From an uncultured Oxalobacteraceae bacterium (lineage in GTDB: Bacteria > Pseudomonadota > Gammaproteobacteria > Burkholderiales > Burkholderiaceae_D): 60,453 nt of DNA. This document shows, piece after piece, positions 1-7,190 of this stretch (the stretch's first letter is position 1; every line of letters begins with the position of its first letter). A program made the position numbers and the translations under genes. The DNA lies in NCBI GenBank assembly GCA_903862415.1, contig CAIOYD010000077.1:1-60453 (forward strand), given 5' to 3'. The notes below the pieces were generated by a model. That model searched no databases and was not told the origin of the DNA. It worked only from the letters and a program-made list of their open reading frames with translations.

Positions 1-60
1 GATGTCCATATAAATCACTCCAGATACCCCCGGCTAAAACACCGGATGGTGACACACTAA

Positions 61-89
61 GGTGGAAACTTTTGGGCGCTGTTTCCACC
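61..89. promoter_or_regulatory. Perfect 9-bp stem-loop upstream of ribB
   Basis: GGTGGAAAC at 61-69 is exactly complementary to GTTTCCACC at 81-89, with an 11-base loop. It ends 32 bases before the ribB start codon. No T-run follows on either strand, so it does not look like an intrinsic terminator. It could be an RNA hairpin in the ribB leader or a protein operator; the sequence does not decide. The conserved pieces of an FMN riboswitch are not visible in the 121 bases available. Confidence 0.5.
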
Positions 90-121
90 TCTAATCTGGT
101 AAGTATTGCACGCTGTTTGAC

Positions 122-787
122 ATGTTTGTGTTAAAGCAAAAATTGTCAGCGACATATAGGGATGTCGGAATTGAGTTAAAACTCACCCATGTTATCGAAG
201 CTCTGCGAGCGGGACTTCCCGTCATCTTGATGGACGATGAACATCGGGAAAACGAAGCTGATCTTATTGTATCGGCGGAAAAAATAACGGTGCCAACGAT
301 GGCATTGCTAATCAGGGAATGTAGCGGAATCGTGTGTCTGTGCATTACTTCAGCGGATGCCGACAAGCTCAGCTTGCCTCCTATGGTGGCGCATAATGAA
401 TGCCGGTATGGCACGGCGTTTACTGTTTCCATTGAAGCACGCCACGGCGTCAGTACCGGTGTGTCGGCACAAGACCGCGTGACAACGATTCATGCCGCGA
501 TTGCTGATAATGCCAAAGCGGATGATTTGGTGCGGCCAGGTCATGTGTTTCCATTGCGTGCACATGACCAAGGTCTTCTGGGACGGCAGGGACATACCGA
601 GGGTGCGGTTGAACTTGTTCGGCTGGCCGGACTTAAGCCGGTCGCCGTATTGTGTGAACTCATGAATTCAAACGGTACGATGGCAAAAGGTGACGACATC
701 CGATTCTTCGCTCAAAAACATAACGTGCCTGTTATTACTATCAACGAACTAATGCAGCTTAAATCGCCAGCAGGTAGTGTGTATTAG
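122..787 (+). CDS. ribB: 3,4-dihydroxy-2-butanone 4-phosphate synthase
   Basis: Converts ribulose 5-phosphate to 3,4-dihydroxy-2-butanone 4-phosphate plus formate, the four-carbon precursor of riboflavin; cytoplasmic. The 221-residue protein is collinear with E. coli RibB along its whole length. It shows the acidic metal/substrate loop [11 protein letters not shown] (about 38-48), the SGIVC segment, [11 protein letters not shown], the [11 protein letters not shown] loop, [10 protein letters not shown] and the HTE metal-binding segment. There is no GTP cyclohydrolase II domain, so this is stand-alone RibB rather than the RibBA fusion common in related bacteria. The ATG at 122 gives a normal N-terminus but lacks a good Shine-Dalgarno sequence. 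Its TAG stop overlaps the TAA stop of the convergent FrnE-like gene by two bases. Confidence 0.93.
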   Translation: MFVLKQKLSATYRDVGIELKLTHVIEALRAGLPVILMDDEHRENEADLIVSAEKITVPTMALLIRECSGIVCLCITSADADKLSLPPMVAHNECRYGTAFTVSIEARHGVSTGVSAQDRVTTIHAAIADNAKADDLVRPGHVFPLRAHDQGLLGRQGHTEGAVELVRLAGLKPVAVLCELMNSNGTMAKGDDIRFFAQKHNVPVITINELMQLKSPAGSVY

Positions 788-1425
788 CCGACAGTCCCGG
801 CAGCAATCTCCCGCAGCGCCCGTTCAAACACATCCGGTGGCTGCCCTCCGGTAATCAAGTGACGATCGTTAATGACCATGGAAGGCACCGAACGGATGCC
901 GGCCTGCTGCCAGTATTGCTCGGCGGCGCGGACTTCATCGGCATAACGCTCGCTGTTGATCACCCCGAGTGCTGCAGCGCGTTCCAGTCCGGCTGCTTCA
1001 GCCAGGGCCAGCAATACCGCGGCATCACCCGGATTGCTGCCTTCGCCATGGTAAGCCGTCAGCAAGCCATGTTTGAGTTTGCGCTGTGCCTCCGCCGACT
1101 GCAAGCCAGCCCAGTACAGCAAACGGTGCGCGGCAAAGGTATTCCAGATGTGTTTCATGGCACCAAAATGAAAACCCACTTCTTCGCCACGGGCGCGCAG
1201 TCCCTGACGGTTTTGTTCCAACTGTTCAGCACTCATGCCGTATTTGGCCATCAGATGCTCACTGCTGTCTTCGCCACCGGCTGCCATGGCGGGATTGAGT
1301 TCAAACGGCTGAAAATGCAGCTCCACCGGCATATCGGCTGGCAAGCTGGCCAGTGCCTGTTCCAATGAGTTCAAGCCAACGGCACACCAGGGGCAGGCAA
1401 TATCGGAAATAAAATCGATTTTCAT
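784..1425 (-). CDS. FrnE-like DsbA-family oxidoreductase
   Basis: A 213-residue thioredoxin-fold protein of the DsbA/FrnE (2-hydroxychromene-2-carboxylate isomerase-like) group. It carries a CPWC active-site motif at residues 11-14 after a first beta strand (KIDFISDIA), a long helical insertion, and the cis-proline region [10 protein letters not shown] near the C-terminus. No signal peptide is present, so it should act in the cytoplasm as a thiol-disulfide oxidoreductase or isomerase. The ATG at 1425 was chosen because it begins exactly at the conserved domain; upstream in-frame codons lie inside the neighbouring gene. It sits 19 bases downstream of the flavoprotein disulfide reductase, probably in the same transcript. 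The natural substrate is unknown. Confidence 0.85.
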   Translation of the reverse strand: MKIDFISDIACPWCAVGLNSLEQALASLPADMPVELHFQPFELNPAMAAGGEDSSEHLMAKYGMSAEQLEQNRQGLRARGEEVGFHFGAMKHIWNTFAAHRLLYWAGLQSAEAQRKLKHGLLTAYHGEGSNPGDAAVLLALAEAAGLERAAALGVINSERYADEVRAAEQYWQQAGIRSVPSMVINDRHLITGGQPPDVFERALREIAAGTVG

Positions 1426-1444
1426 AAGCTTCCAGTCAGACAAA

Positions 1445-2773
1445 CTATTTGGCGACATTGCCGGCAATATTGAGCGCATCCCAGGTGCGGGCAAATGGGG
1501 GCGCATACACGAAATCCATATAACCCAGTTCATCCACCGTCAGGCCGCTGTAGATGGCCACAGCCAGCGCATCCACCCGATGCACCGCACCGCCACCATA
1601 GCTGCCACACAGCTGACCACCCAACAAGCGGCGCGAGGATTTATCGACAATCAGTTTCACCCACAAAGGCGTCTGACCGGGAATGTAATCGGTGCGATTC
1701 ATATCCTGAATAAAAACCGTGGCGTAATTGAGGCCACGGTCGCGAGCCTGTTGTTCGGTGATGCCGGTACGGCCCGCTTCCATATCAAAAGCGCGGATGC
1801 CGCTCGAGCCCAGCGTGCCGATAAAGCGGCTGGCTTTGCCACTCATGACTTCACCGGCAATGCGGCCGAGTTTGTTGGCGGTCGTGGCCAGCGGAATATA
1901 CTCATCACCACTAATCCGATGAGGCACTGTGGCACAGTCACCGGCGGCGTACACATCGGCCAGACTGGTCTGGCACTGATCATTGATCAGGATCGCACCT
2001 TCACGGCTTAAGCGGATACCGCTGTCAGCCAGAAAGGCGGTGTTGGGTTTAAAGCCGGTGGCCGCAATCACCAGATCGGCCGGATAACTGGCCACTTCCG
2101 TGGCCACCGCCGTGACCCTGCCCTGTGTCCCGGTAATTTCGCACACCTGTTGATGCAACTGCAGGTCAACACCGTGGCGCTGCAGTGCATTTTCAAGGTG
2201 CGCGGTAATTTCAGCATCAAAGGTACGCGCAAGAATCCGTGGGGCGTATTCAATCAGGGTGAGTTGTTTTCCCTGACCGATCAACGCCTCGGCCGCTTCC
2301 ACGCCGATGAAACCGCCACCAATAATCACCACCTTTTGCACCTGTGGCAGTAATGCCCGCAACGCCAACGCATCGGCTTTGGAATGCATGCTGTGGGCTA
2401 AGCCAATGCCGGGTATGGCCAGCTGCTGTGGTGCGGCACCGACTGCAATGAGTAACTTGTCGTAAGACAGGCTGATGCTTTGGTTGGTGAGGCTGTTGAG
2501 CGCAGTTACCTGCTTCGTCTGCGGATCGAGCGCCGTGGCGCTGTGTTGCAGACGGATATCGATACCAAGCTCAAGCAGTTCTTCCAGCGGCTTCGAGGTC
2601 ATGGTCTCGATATCGTCAAATTCGCCACCCACATAATACGGAATACCACAGGCGCCGAATGACACAACAGTGCCCTTTTCGAGCACGGTAATGCGTGCCT
2701 GTTTATCGGCTTTGATAATGCGCATCGCGGCCGATAAACCGGCGGCATTCGCGCCCAGAATCAGATAATTCAT
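1445..2773 (-). CDS. CoA-disulfide reductase / NADH oxidase-type flavoprotein
   Basis: A 442-residue pyridine nucleotide-disulfide oxidoreductase. The N-terminal FAD-binding Rossmann motif (LILGANAAGLSAA) is followed by SFGACGIPYY, with the single redox Cys at residue 42 that is the hallmark of the CoA-disulfide reductase / NADH oxidase / NADH peroxidase group. A second Rossmann motif (IIGGGFIGVEAAE) binds NAD(P)H, and the segment YAAGDCA contacts the flavin. The C-terminal dimerisation domain is present. It probably reduces low-molecular-weight disulfides or persulfides (CoA disulfide, CoA persulfide) or oxygen; the sequence alone does not choose among these. It lies between a cystine-type transporter gene and an FrnE-like thiol oxidoreductase, both on the same strand. 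Confidence 0.85.
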   Translation of the reverse strand: MNYLILGANAAGLSAAMRIIKADKQARITVLEKGTVVSFGACGIPYYVGGEFDDIETMTSKPLEELLELGIDIRLQHSATALDPQTKQVTALNSLTNQSISLSYDKLLIAVGAAPQQLAIPGIGLAHSMHSKADALALRALLPQVQKVVIIGGGFIGVEAAEALIGQGKQLTLIEYAPRILARTFDAEITAHLENALQRHGVDLQLHQQVCEITGTQGRVTAVATEVASYPADLVIAATGFKPNTAFLADSGIRLSREGAILINDQCQTSLADVYAAGDCATVPHRISGDEYIPLATTANKLGRIAGEVMSGKASRFIGTLGSSGIRAFDMEAGRTGITEQQARDRGLNYATVFIQDMNRTDYIPGQTPLWVKLIVDKSSRRLLGGQLCGSYGGGAVHRVDALAVAIYSGLTVDELGYMDFVYAPPFARTWDALNIAGNVAK

Positions 2774-2792
2774 GTCAGCCTTTCAGTGGATT

Positions 2793-4214
2793 TTATTCGG
2801 TCTCATGTTCGAGGGTAGCATGCGGATTATGAAAGATATCCATATCCATGGTGCCCATTTCACGATCCGTAGCCACAGCAGCTGTCATCGTACCGGACAC
2901 ATTCGCCAGGGTGCGCGCCATATCGATAATCGGATCAATCGCCAGCACCATACCGATGAGGGCAAAATGTTCACCCATTCCCATGCCGCTCAGGGCAATG
3001 GTGGCCGCGACGGTGGCGGTACCAGGAATCCCGGCAATGCCGATGGAACCGATCGTAACCACGATGAGCAGCATGAGGTAAAACTGAATGTCGACAGTCA
3101 TGCCCAGCATGTGCGCCACCATGACCACAATCATGGCCGGAAAAAAGCCGGCGCAGCCATTCATGCCGATGGTGCTGCCCAGCGAGCCGACCAGATTGGC
3201 GGTACCGCTGTTGACACCCATGCGGGTAGTCAGGGTCGAGATCGTCATCGGCAAGGTGCCGACCGAAGAGCGGCTGGTAAACGCCAGCAGCCAGGTACCG
3301 GCCGCTTTTTTGAGATACATGCCGGGTGCCACACCGTGCAGCAGCAAAATCAGCAGATGCAGCAACAGCATCACGGCCGTCGCGATATAAATGGCGGCGA
3401 CAAAACTGGAGACTTCAATAATGGCCGGAATGCCATTGGAAATAATGGTACGGGACAGCAGCGCCACAACAGCATACGGCATGTATTTGATGATCGTCAT
3501 GGCCAGCGACATGACGATGTGATGCAGCGCCTGCATGAGTTGTTTGAAGATCGCGATATTCTGTGAATGCTTGTGTTCCATGCGGTTGGCAGCCATGCCG
3601 ATGAGCGCGGAAAAAATCACCAGTCCGACGATGTTTTCAGTGCTCATGGCGCTGATAATATTATTGGGAATGAGTCGTATCAGGGTATCCACCAGATTGG
3701 TATATTCCGTCATTTTGGCTGGCGCCTGAGCTTGCACTCCCTGCCCGAGATGAAACAGATTCGCCAGCACGATGCCGAGCAGGCAGGCAATCGCGGTGGT
3801 CAGCAGCAACCAGAAAATGCCGTGCAGGGCAATTTTTGGCAAATCCTTTTTGCCGGAAAAATCAAGCACCACTTTGACGATGGAAACAAAAATCAGTGGA
3901 ATCACCAGCATGCGGATGAAGGCGATAAAGGCGCGCCCTACCAGTCCGTACCAGATGGCGGCTTCCTGCATCCAGGCACTGGCCTGCGCCGGAAAACCGG
4001 CTACAGCCTGAATACCCAGACCGAGCAGCGCACCGGCAAACAGCGCGGCGAGCATACGCACAGAAAATTCAGTTTTGCGGTTTTGCAACACCCGCAGACC
4101 ATAGAAACACAGCAACAATAACGCCAAAGAAATCAGTGTCTGAAAATGGGTAATGGCTAAAAAATTTTCAAAAAAAACACCCTGAAACAGGGGTGCTGAC
4201 TGAACGTCATTCAT
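2793..4214 (-). CDS. Dicarboxylate/amino acid:cation symporter, probably L-cystine (TcyP-like)
   Basis: A 473-residue integral membrane protein of the DAACS glutamate/dicarboxylate symporter family, with about eight hydrophobic segments, re-entrant hairpins and the serine-rich signature TSRSSVGTLPMT. It also has NGCAGFFPAM and the C-terminal substrate/sodium site segment GIAGIPGTATVA ending near DPIIDMART. The long N-terminal membrane section and the SRSSVGTLP motif resemble E. coli TcyP (YdjN), the L-cystine importer, more than GltP or DctA. The ATG at 4214 precedes a plausible N-terminus; the open frame extends upstream without good start evidence. Its position 19 bases upstream of the disulfide reductase supports a cystine or thiol substrate. 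Substrate assignment is inference. Confidence 0.82.
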   Translation of the reverse strand: MNDVQSAPLFQGVFFENFLAITHFQTLISLALLLLCFYGLRVLQNRKTEFSVRMLAALFAGALLGLGIQAVAGFPAQASAWMQEAAIWYGLVGRAFIAFIRMLVIPLIFVSIVKVVLDFSGKKDLPKIALHGIFWLLLTTAIACLLGIVLANLFHLGQGVQAQAPAKMTEYTNLVDTLIRLIPNNIISAMSTENIVGLVIFSALIGMAANRMEHKHSQNIAIFKQLMQALHHIVMSLAMTIIKYMPYAVVALLSRTIISNGIPAIIEVSSFVAAIYIATAVMLLLHLLILLLHGVAPGMYLKKAAGTWLLAFTSRSSVGTLPMTISTLTTRMGVNSGTANLVGSLGSTIGMNGCAGFFPAMIVVMVAHMLGMTVDIQFYLMLLIVVTIGSIGIAGIPGTATVAATIALSGMGMGEHFALIGMVLAIDPIIDMARTLANVSGTMTAAVATDREMGTMDMDIFHNPHATLEHETE

Positions 4215-4386
4215 TGGGCGGCTCCAGCATAGTAAAGCATCATTATACTTCGGATAACAAGCGCCAGTTTGCGCGCTCCAGACGTACATCAGGGCAACTT
4301 TTCAGTTACAGACTGTCACCATTTTAAAGTCAACGCAGCAGACTGCGAGTCCGTTAAAGAGTTATTGCACTTTTTGAAAGTCATTT

Positions 4387-4797
4387 ATGAACCGCCTGCT
4401 GATTTCTTTTGCGCTCATTACTTCACCATTGCTGGCTCAGGCCTCGACCAGTGTCTCCATTTCCGTCGGGCAACCAGGTTTTTATGGACAGCTTGAATTA
4501 GGCAATATGGGACCACCACCTGTCCTGTATGCACAACCACAGATTATTCTGCCTGGGCCGGTGGCTTACCCACCGTTGTATCTGCGGGTACCATCGAGTC
4601 ATTACCGCAACTGGCGTCATTATTGTGGTCGCTACCACGCCTGCGATCGTCCGGTGTATTTTGTCAGGGATGACTGGTACCGCAACAGCTATGTGCCCGG
4701 ATATCGTCGTGATCACGGCTGGTCAGAAGAGCGCCATGAGGATCGTGACCAGCGGCATGAAGATCACCGGCACGAGCATCATGATGAAAGACGCTGA
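4387..4797 (+). CDS. Small secreted YLRVP-family protein, copy 1
   Basis: A 136-residue protein with a Sec signal peptide (MNRLLISFALITSPLLAQA, cleavage near residue 19). The mature part contains YGQLELGN, PPLYLRVPSSHYRNW, then YCGRYHAC and PVYFVRDDWY, and ends in a tail of alternating His, Glu, Asp and Arg. The two cysteines in YCGRYHAC could pair in the periplasm or bind a ligand. The same core occurs in the protein at 5812, so the two are paralogues. Similar small proteins are common hypothetical proteins in betaproteobacteria. The function is unknown; the His/acid-rich tail might bind metal. It is convergent with the dienoyl-CoA isomerase gene, with nine bases between the stops. Confidence 0.75.
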   Translation: MNRLLISFALITSPLLAQASTSVSISVGQPGFYGQLELGNMGPPPVLYAQPQIILPGPVAYPPLYLRVPSSHYRNWRHYCGRYHACDRPVYFVRDDWYRNSYVPGYRRDHGWSEERHEDRDQRHEDHRHEHHDERR

Positions 4798-4806
4798 TGC
4801 CCCTGA

Positions 4807-5619
4807 TCAGTCCTTGAATTGCGCAGCACGCTTGCCCATGTTGGCCATCATTGCTTCTTGCAGATCGTTGGACATCAACATGGCCGCGTTCCAGGTGGCG
4901 ATGTATTTCAGCCCGTCTGCCACCGTATGGTCGCGTGCATAGGTGATCATTTCTTTGATGCCACGAATGGCCAGAGGCGACTTGGCGGCGATGGCAGCAG
5001 CAATCTCCAACACGCCTGCGCGCAGCGCTTCGCGGGTGTCAAATACGCGGTTGACCAGACGAATTTCGCGCGCTTCGGCAGCGTCAACTTTGCGCGCCGT
5101 GTAGGCTAACTCACGTGCCATGCCTTCGCCTATCAGCTTAGGTAAGCGCTGCAGGGTACCGACATCGGCTGTCATGCCGATGTCGATTTCCTTGATCGTA
5201 AAATAAGCATCACTTGAGCAATAGCGCATATCGGCACAGGTAATCAAATCGATACCGCCGCCAATGCAGGCACCATGCACCGCGGCCAATACCGGTTTGC
5301 GACAGCGCTCCAGGCTACTGAGGGTGTCCTGCAAATTTAAAATGACGCTGCGCAGGGATTCGCGCTTGCGGCCGTCACAATCATTTTGAATTTGAGCCCC
5401 GAGTCCCATCATCATCTGTAAATCAATACCCGAAGTAAAAATTTTGCCTTCGCCTTCGAGAATCGCCACCCGTGCTTCCGGAGTCTGATCCACCCATTCA
5501 AAGGCGGCACGAATTTCCTGCCACATGGTCATATTCATCGCATTGGCCTTATCAGGACGATTGAGGCAAATCAGAGCGATGTTATTTTCCAGCGTAACGG
5601 TTAAGGTTTCATAAGTCAT
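4807..5619 (-). CDS. Enoyl-CoA hydratase/isomerase family, dienoyl-CoA isomerase-like
   Basis: A 270-residue crotonase-fold protein. It carries GKIFTSGIDL (about 58-67), an oxyanion-hole segment ACIGGGIDL, and KEIDIGMTADVGTLQRLP. The acidic residues D124, E144 and D152 have the same spacing (20 and 8) as D176, E196 and D204 of rat delta3,5-delta2,4-dienoyl-CoA isomerase, and the surrounding sequence matches that enzyme closely. It most likely isomerises 3,5-dienoyl-CoA to 2,4-dienoyl-CoA in beta-oxidation of unsaturated fatty acids. A general enoyl-CoA hydratase role is less likely. No other beta-oxidation gene is in the window. It lies between two paralogous secreted-protein genes on the opposite strand. 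Confidence 0.88.
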   Translation of the reverse strand: MTYETLTVTLENNIALICLNRPDKANAMNMTMWQEIRAAFEWVDQTPEARVAILEGEGKIFTSGIDLQMMMGLGAQIQNDCDGRKRESLRSVILNLQDTLSSLERCRKPVLAAVHGACIGGGIDLITCADMRYCSSDAYFTIKEIDIGMTADVGTLQRLPKLIGEGMARELAYTARKVDAAEAREIRLVNRVFDTREALRAGVLEIAAAIAAKSPLAIRGIKEMITYARDHTVADGLKYIATWNAAMLMSNDLQEAMMANMGKRAAQFKD

Positions 5620-5811
5620 AAAATGCTTTCAGTGCGTTTGAGTAGGAGTAGCATTATCTTGATGCTTTTTACTAATTTTTACATCCAAATACTACCCCAG
5701 GATGCGATTTGAGGGATAATCCATTCTTATTTTCTAAGGCGCAACAATTTATTGTCAACGCCACGGCTAAAATTACGTTTAAGTATCATTACCAAGAACT
5801 GAAAGACTTCA

Positions 5812-6306
5812 ATGAAACGTTTAATTCTTTGCAGCATGCTGTTACTGACACCATTGCTTTCCATGGCGCAAATCCGTATCGGCCTTAATCTGAATGTAGG
5901 TCACCCAGAATTTTATGGTCAGATTGATCTGGAAAATGCACCACCACCGCAGGTAATCTATTCCACCCCGATGGTAGTTGAACAGGGTGGCGAATACACT
6001 CAGCCACTATATCTGCGCGTACCGGAAGAATATCATCGCCACTGGCCACGTTATTGCAGCATGTACAATGCCTGCCGTCATCCGGTGTATTTTGTGCGCG
6101 AGGACTGGTATGCCAACGAATATGCGCCGCATTATCGCCAGCATTACCCGCAGGGTCGTCCAGAATTTGTGCCGCGCGTAGTCTACAGCGCTCCGCAGGA
6201 ACAGCGTTACGATGAACGTGGCGAACACCGCGAACGTTATGAAGAACACGAACATCATCAAGATCATGACCGTCGGGAAGAACGTCGCGACGACGATCGC
6301 CGATAA
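5812..6306 (+). CDS. Small secreted YLRVP-family protein, copy 2
   Basis: A 164-residue paralogue of the protein at 4387. The signal peptide MKRLILCSMLLLTPLLSMAQ is followed by GHPEFYGQIDLENAPPP, QPLYLRVPEEYHRHW, YCSMYNAC and PVYFVREDWY. A longer C-terminal region is very rich in Glu, Arg, His and Asp. The paired cysteines and the YLRVP and PVYFVR blocks are the most conserved parts between the copies. It is presumably periplasmic; its role is unknown. The 192-base upstream region separates it from the divergent dienoyl-CoA isomerase gene and should hold both promoters. A strong bidirectional terminator follows at once. Confidence 0.75.
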   Translation: MKRLILCSMLLLTPLLSMAQIRIGLNLNVGHPEFYGQIDLENAPPPQVIYSTPMVVEQGGEYTQPLYLRVPEEYHRHWPRYCSMYNACRHPVYFVREDWYANEYAPHYRQHYPQGRPEFVPRVVYSAPQEQRYDERGEHRERYEEHEHHQDHDRREERRDDDRR

Positions 6307-6308
6307 GC

Positions 6309-6338
6309 AAAAAAGCCAACCTGCAGGTTGGCTTTTTT
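6309..6338. terminator. Bidirectional intrinsic terminator
   Basis: An eight-base stem (GCCAACCT at 6315-6322 with AGGTTGGC at 6325-6332) has an A-run on the left and a T-run on the right. It can therefore end transcription of the secreted-protein gene on the plus strand and of the SemiSWEET gene on the minus strand. Confidence 0.9.
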
Positions 6339-6359
6339 ATTGAGTACGCACCGGTGTGC

Positions 6360-6614
6360 TTATTTATAAATAATTTTCATCGTCAGAATAAACCCTGCCA
6401 GCATTAAGGTGATCGCATTGGCGATGATGATGGGCCAGACGGCAATCAACATGCCATAGACCAACCACAGCGCGATACCAACAGTGAAAATCATATACAT
6501 GCCCAGCGAAACTCCCTGAGCATGCTTGTTTTTCCAGGTTAGCACCGCTTGCGGAATAAAAGCGATGGTAGTTAATGCGGCGGCAAAATAACCGACCAGA
6601 TCTGAGTGAATCAA
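6360..6614 (-). CDS. SemiSWEET-type small sugar transporter
   Basis: An 84-residue protein with three predicted transmembrane helices and the PQ-loop/SemiSWEET pattern: GYFAAALTTIAFIPQ (Pro-Gln at 21-22), VSLGMYMIF, GIALWLVYG and IIIANAITLML, including the conserved Trp and Asn of the sugar pocket. Such half-transporters work as homodimers for mono- or disaccharide movement across the inner membrane. A TTG start at 6614 is preferred because homologues usually begin M-I-H-x-D and the purine-rich AAAGTAGGG lies just upstream. An ATG at 6653 would add 13 residues and overlap the upstream flavin reductase by 32 bases, but has no ribosome-binding site. The substrate is not predictable. Confidence 0.8.
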   Translation of the reverse strand: MIHSDLVGYFAAALTTIAFIPQAVLTWKNKHAQGVSLGMYMIFTVGIALWLVYGMLIAVWPIIIANAITLMLAGFILTMKIIYK

Positions 6615-6621
6615 GAGTGCC

Positions 6622-7125
6622 CTACTTTCCGGCAGAGAGTAACTGGCCACCATGAAAAATCAGCGGAGCCTGGGGAGTAAAGGCGCAGTGTTCAACTTCG
6701 CCGACAAAAATCACATGATCGCCTTCCGGATAGCGGCTGCGGTTGTGGCATTCAAACCAGGCGACAGCACCAGCCAGAATTGGCAAACCGGTGGAAGACA
6801 GGGTGAATTCTACCCCGGCAAAGCGGTCAGCGGCCGGTTTGGAAAACTGTTCCGCCAGCGCGCTCTGTCCGGCAGAGAGTACATTTATCACATAATGGCT
6901 GTTGACGGAAAAGGCCGGCAGACTTCTGGCGCGCTCCGACAGACTCCATAACACCAACGGTGGAGACAGCGACACCGAATTGAAGGAGCTCGCGGTGAGA
7001 CCCAGAAAGCTGCCATCTTCGAGCCGGGTGGTAATGACGGTCACGCCGGTGGCGAATTGCGACAGCGCGCTTTTAAAGTGCTGTGCATCAAACGACGGCT
7101 GATCGGGTGGCAGAGTTTTTATCAT
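6622..7125 (-). CDS. Flavin reductase, HpaC/DIM6-NTAB type
   Basis: A 167-residue single-domain flavin reductase-like protein. It shows ALSQFATGVTVITT near residues 20-33, GLTASSFNSVSLSPPLVLWSL (about 42-62), and the C-terminal GDHVIFVGEVEHC followed by PLIFHGG. These match the NADH:FMN reductase components of two-component monooxygenases and related flavin reductases. It would reduce free FMN or FAD with NAD(P)H in the cytoplasm. No oxygenase partner gene is adjacent; the downstream neighbour is a SemiSWEET gene and the upstream neighbour an SMC-like ATPase gene 65 bases away. The specific partner is unknown. Confidence 0.85.
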   Translation of the reverse strand: MIKTLPPDQPSFDAQHFKSALSQFATGVTVITTRLEDGSFLGLTASSFNSVSLSPPLVLWSLSERARSLPAFSVNSHYVINVLSAGQSALAEQFSKPAADRFAGVEFTLSSTGLPILAGAVAWFECHNRSRYPEGDHVIFVGEVEHCAFTPQAPLIFHGGQLLSAGK

Positions 7126-7190
7126 TTATTTATATACTGCTCAAGGGACTGCTCATCATACTGCAAATTGTCGCCAGACGTCTGCGTCCG

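Noticed and set aside
1-121. FMN riboswitch upstream of ribB
   Set aside because: None of the conserved riboswitch segments is recognisable; only a simple hairpin is present, and the window begins too close to the gene to exclude one further upstream.
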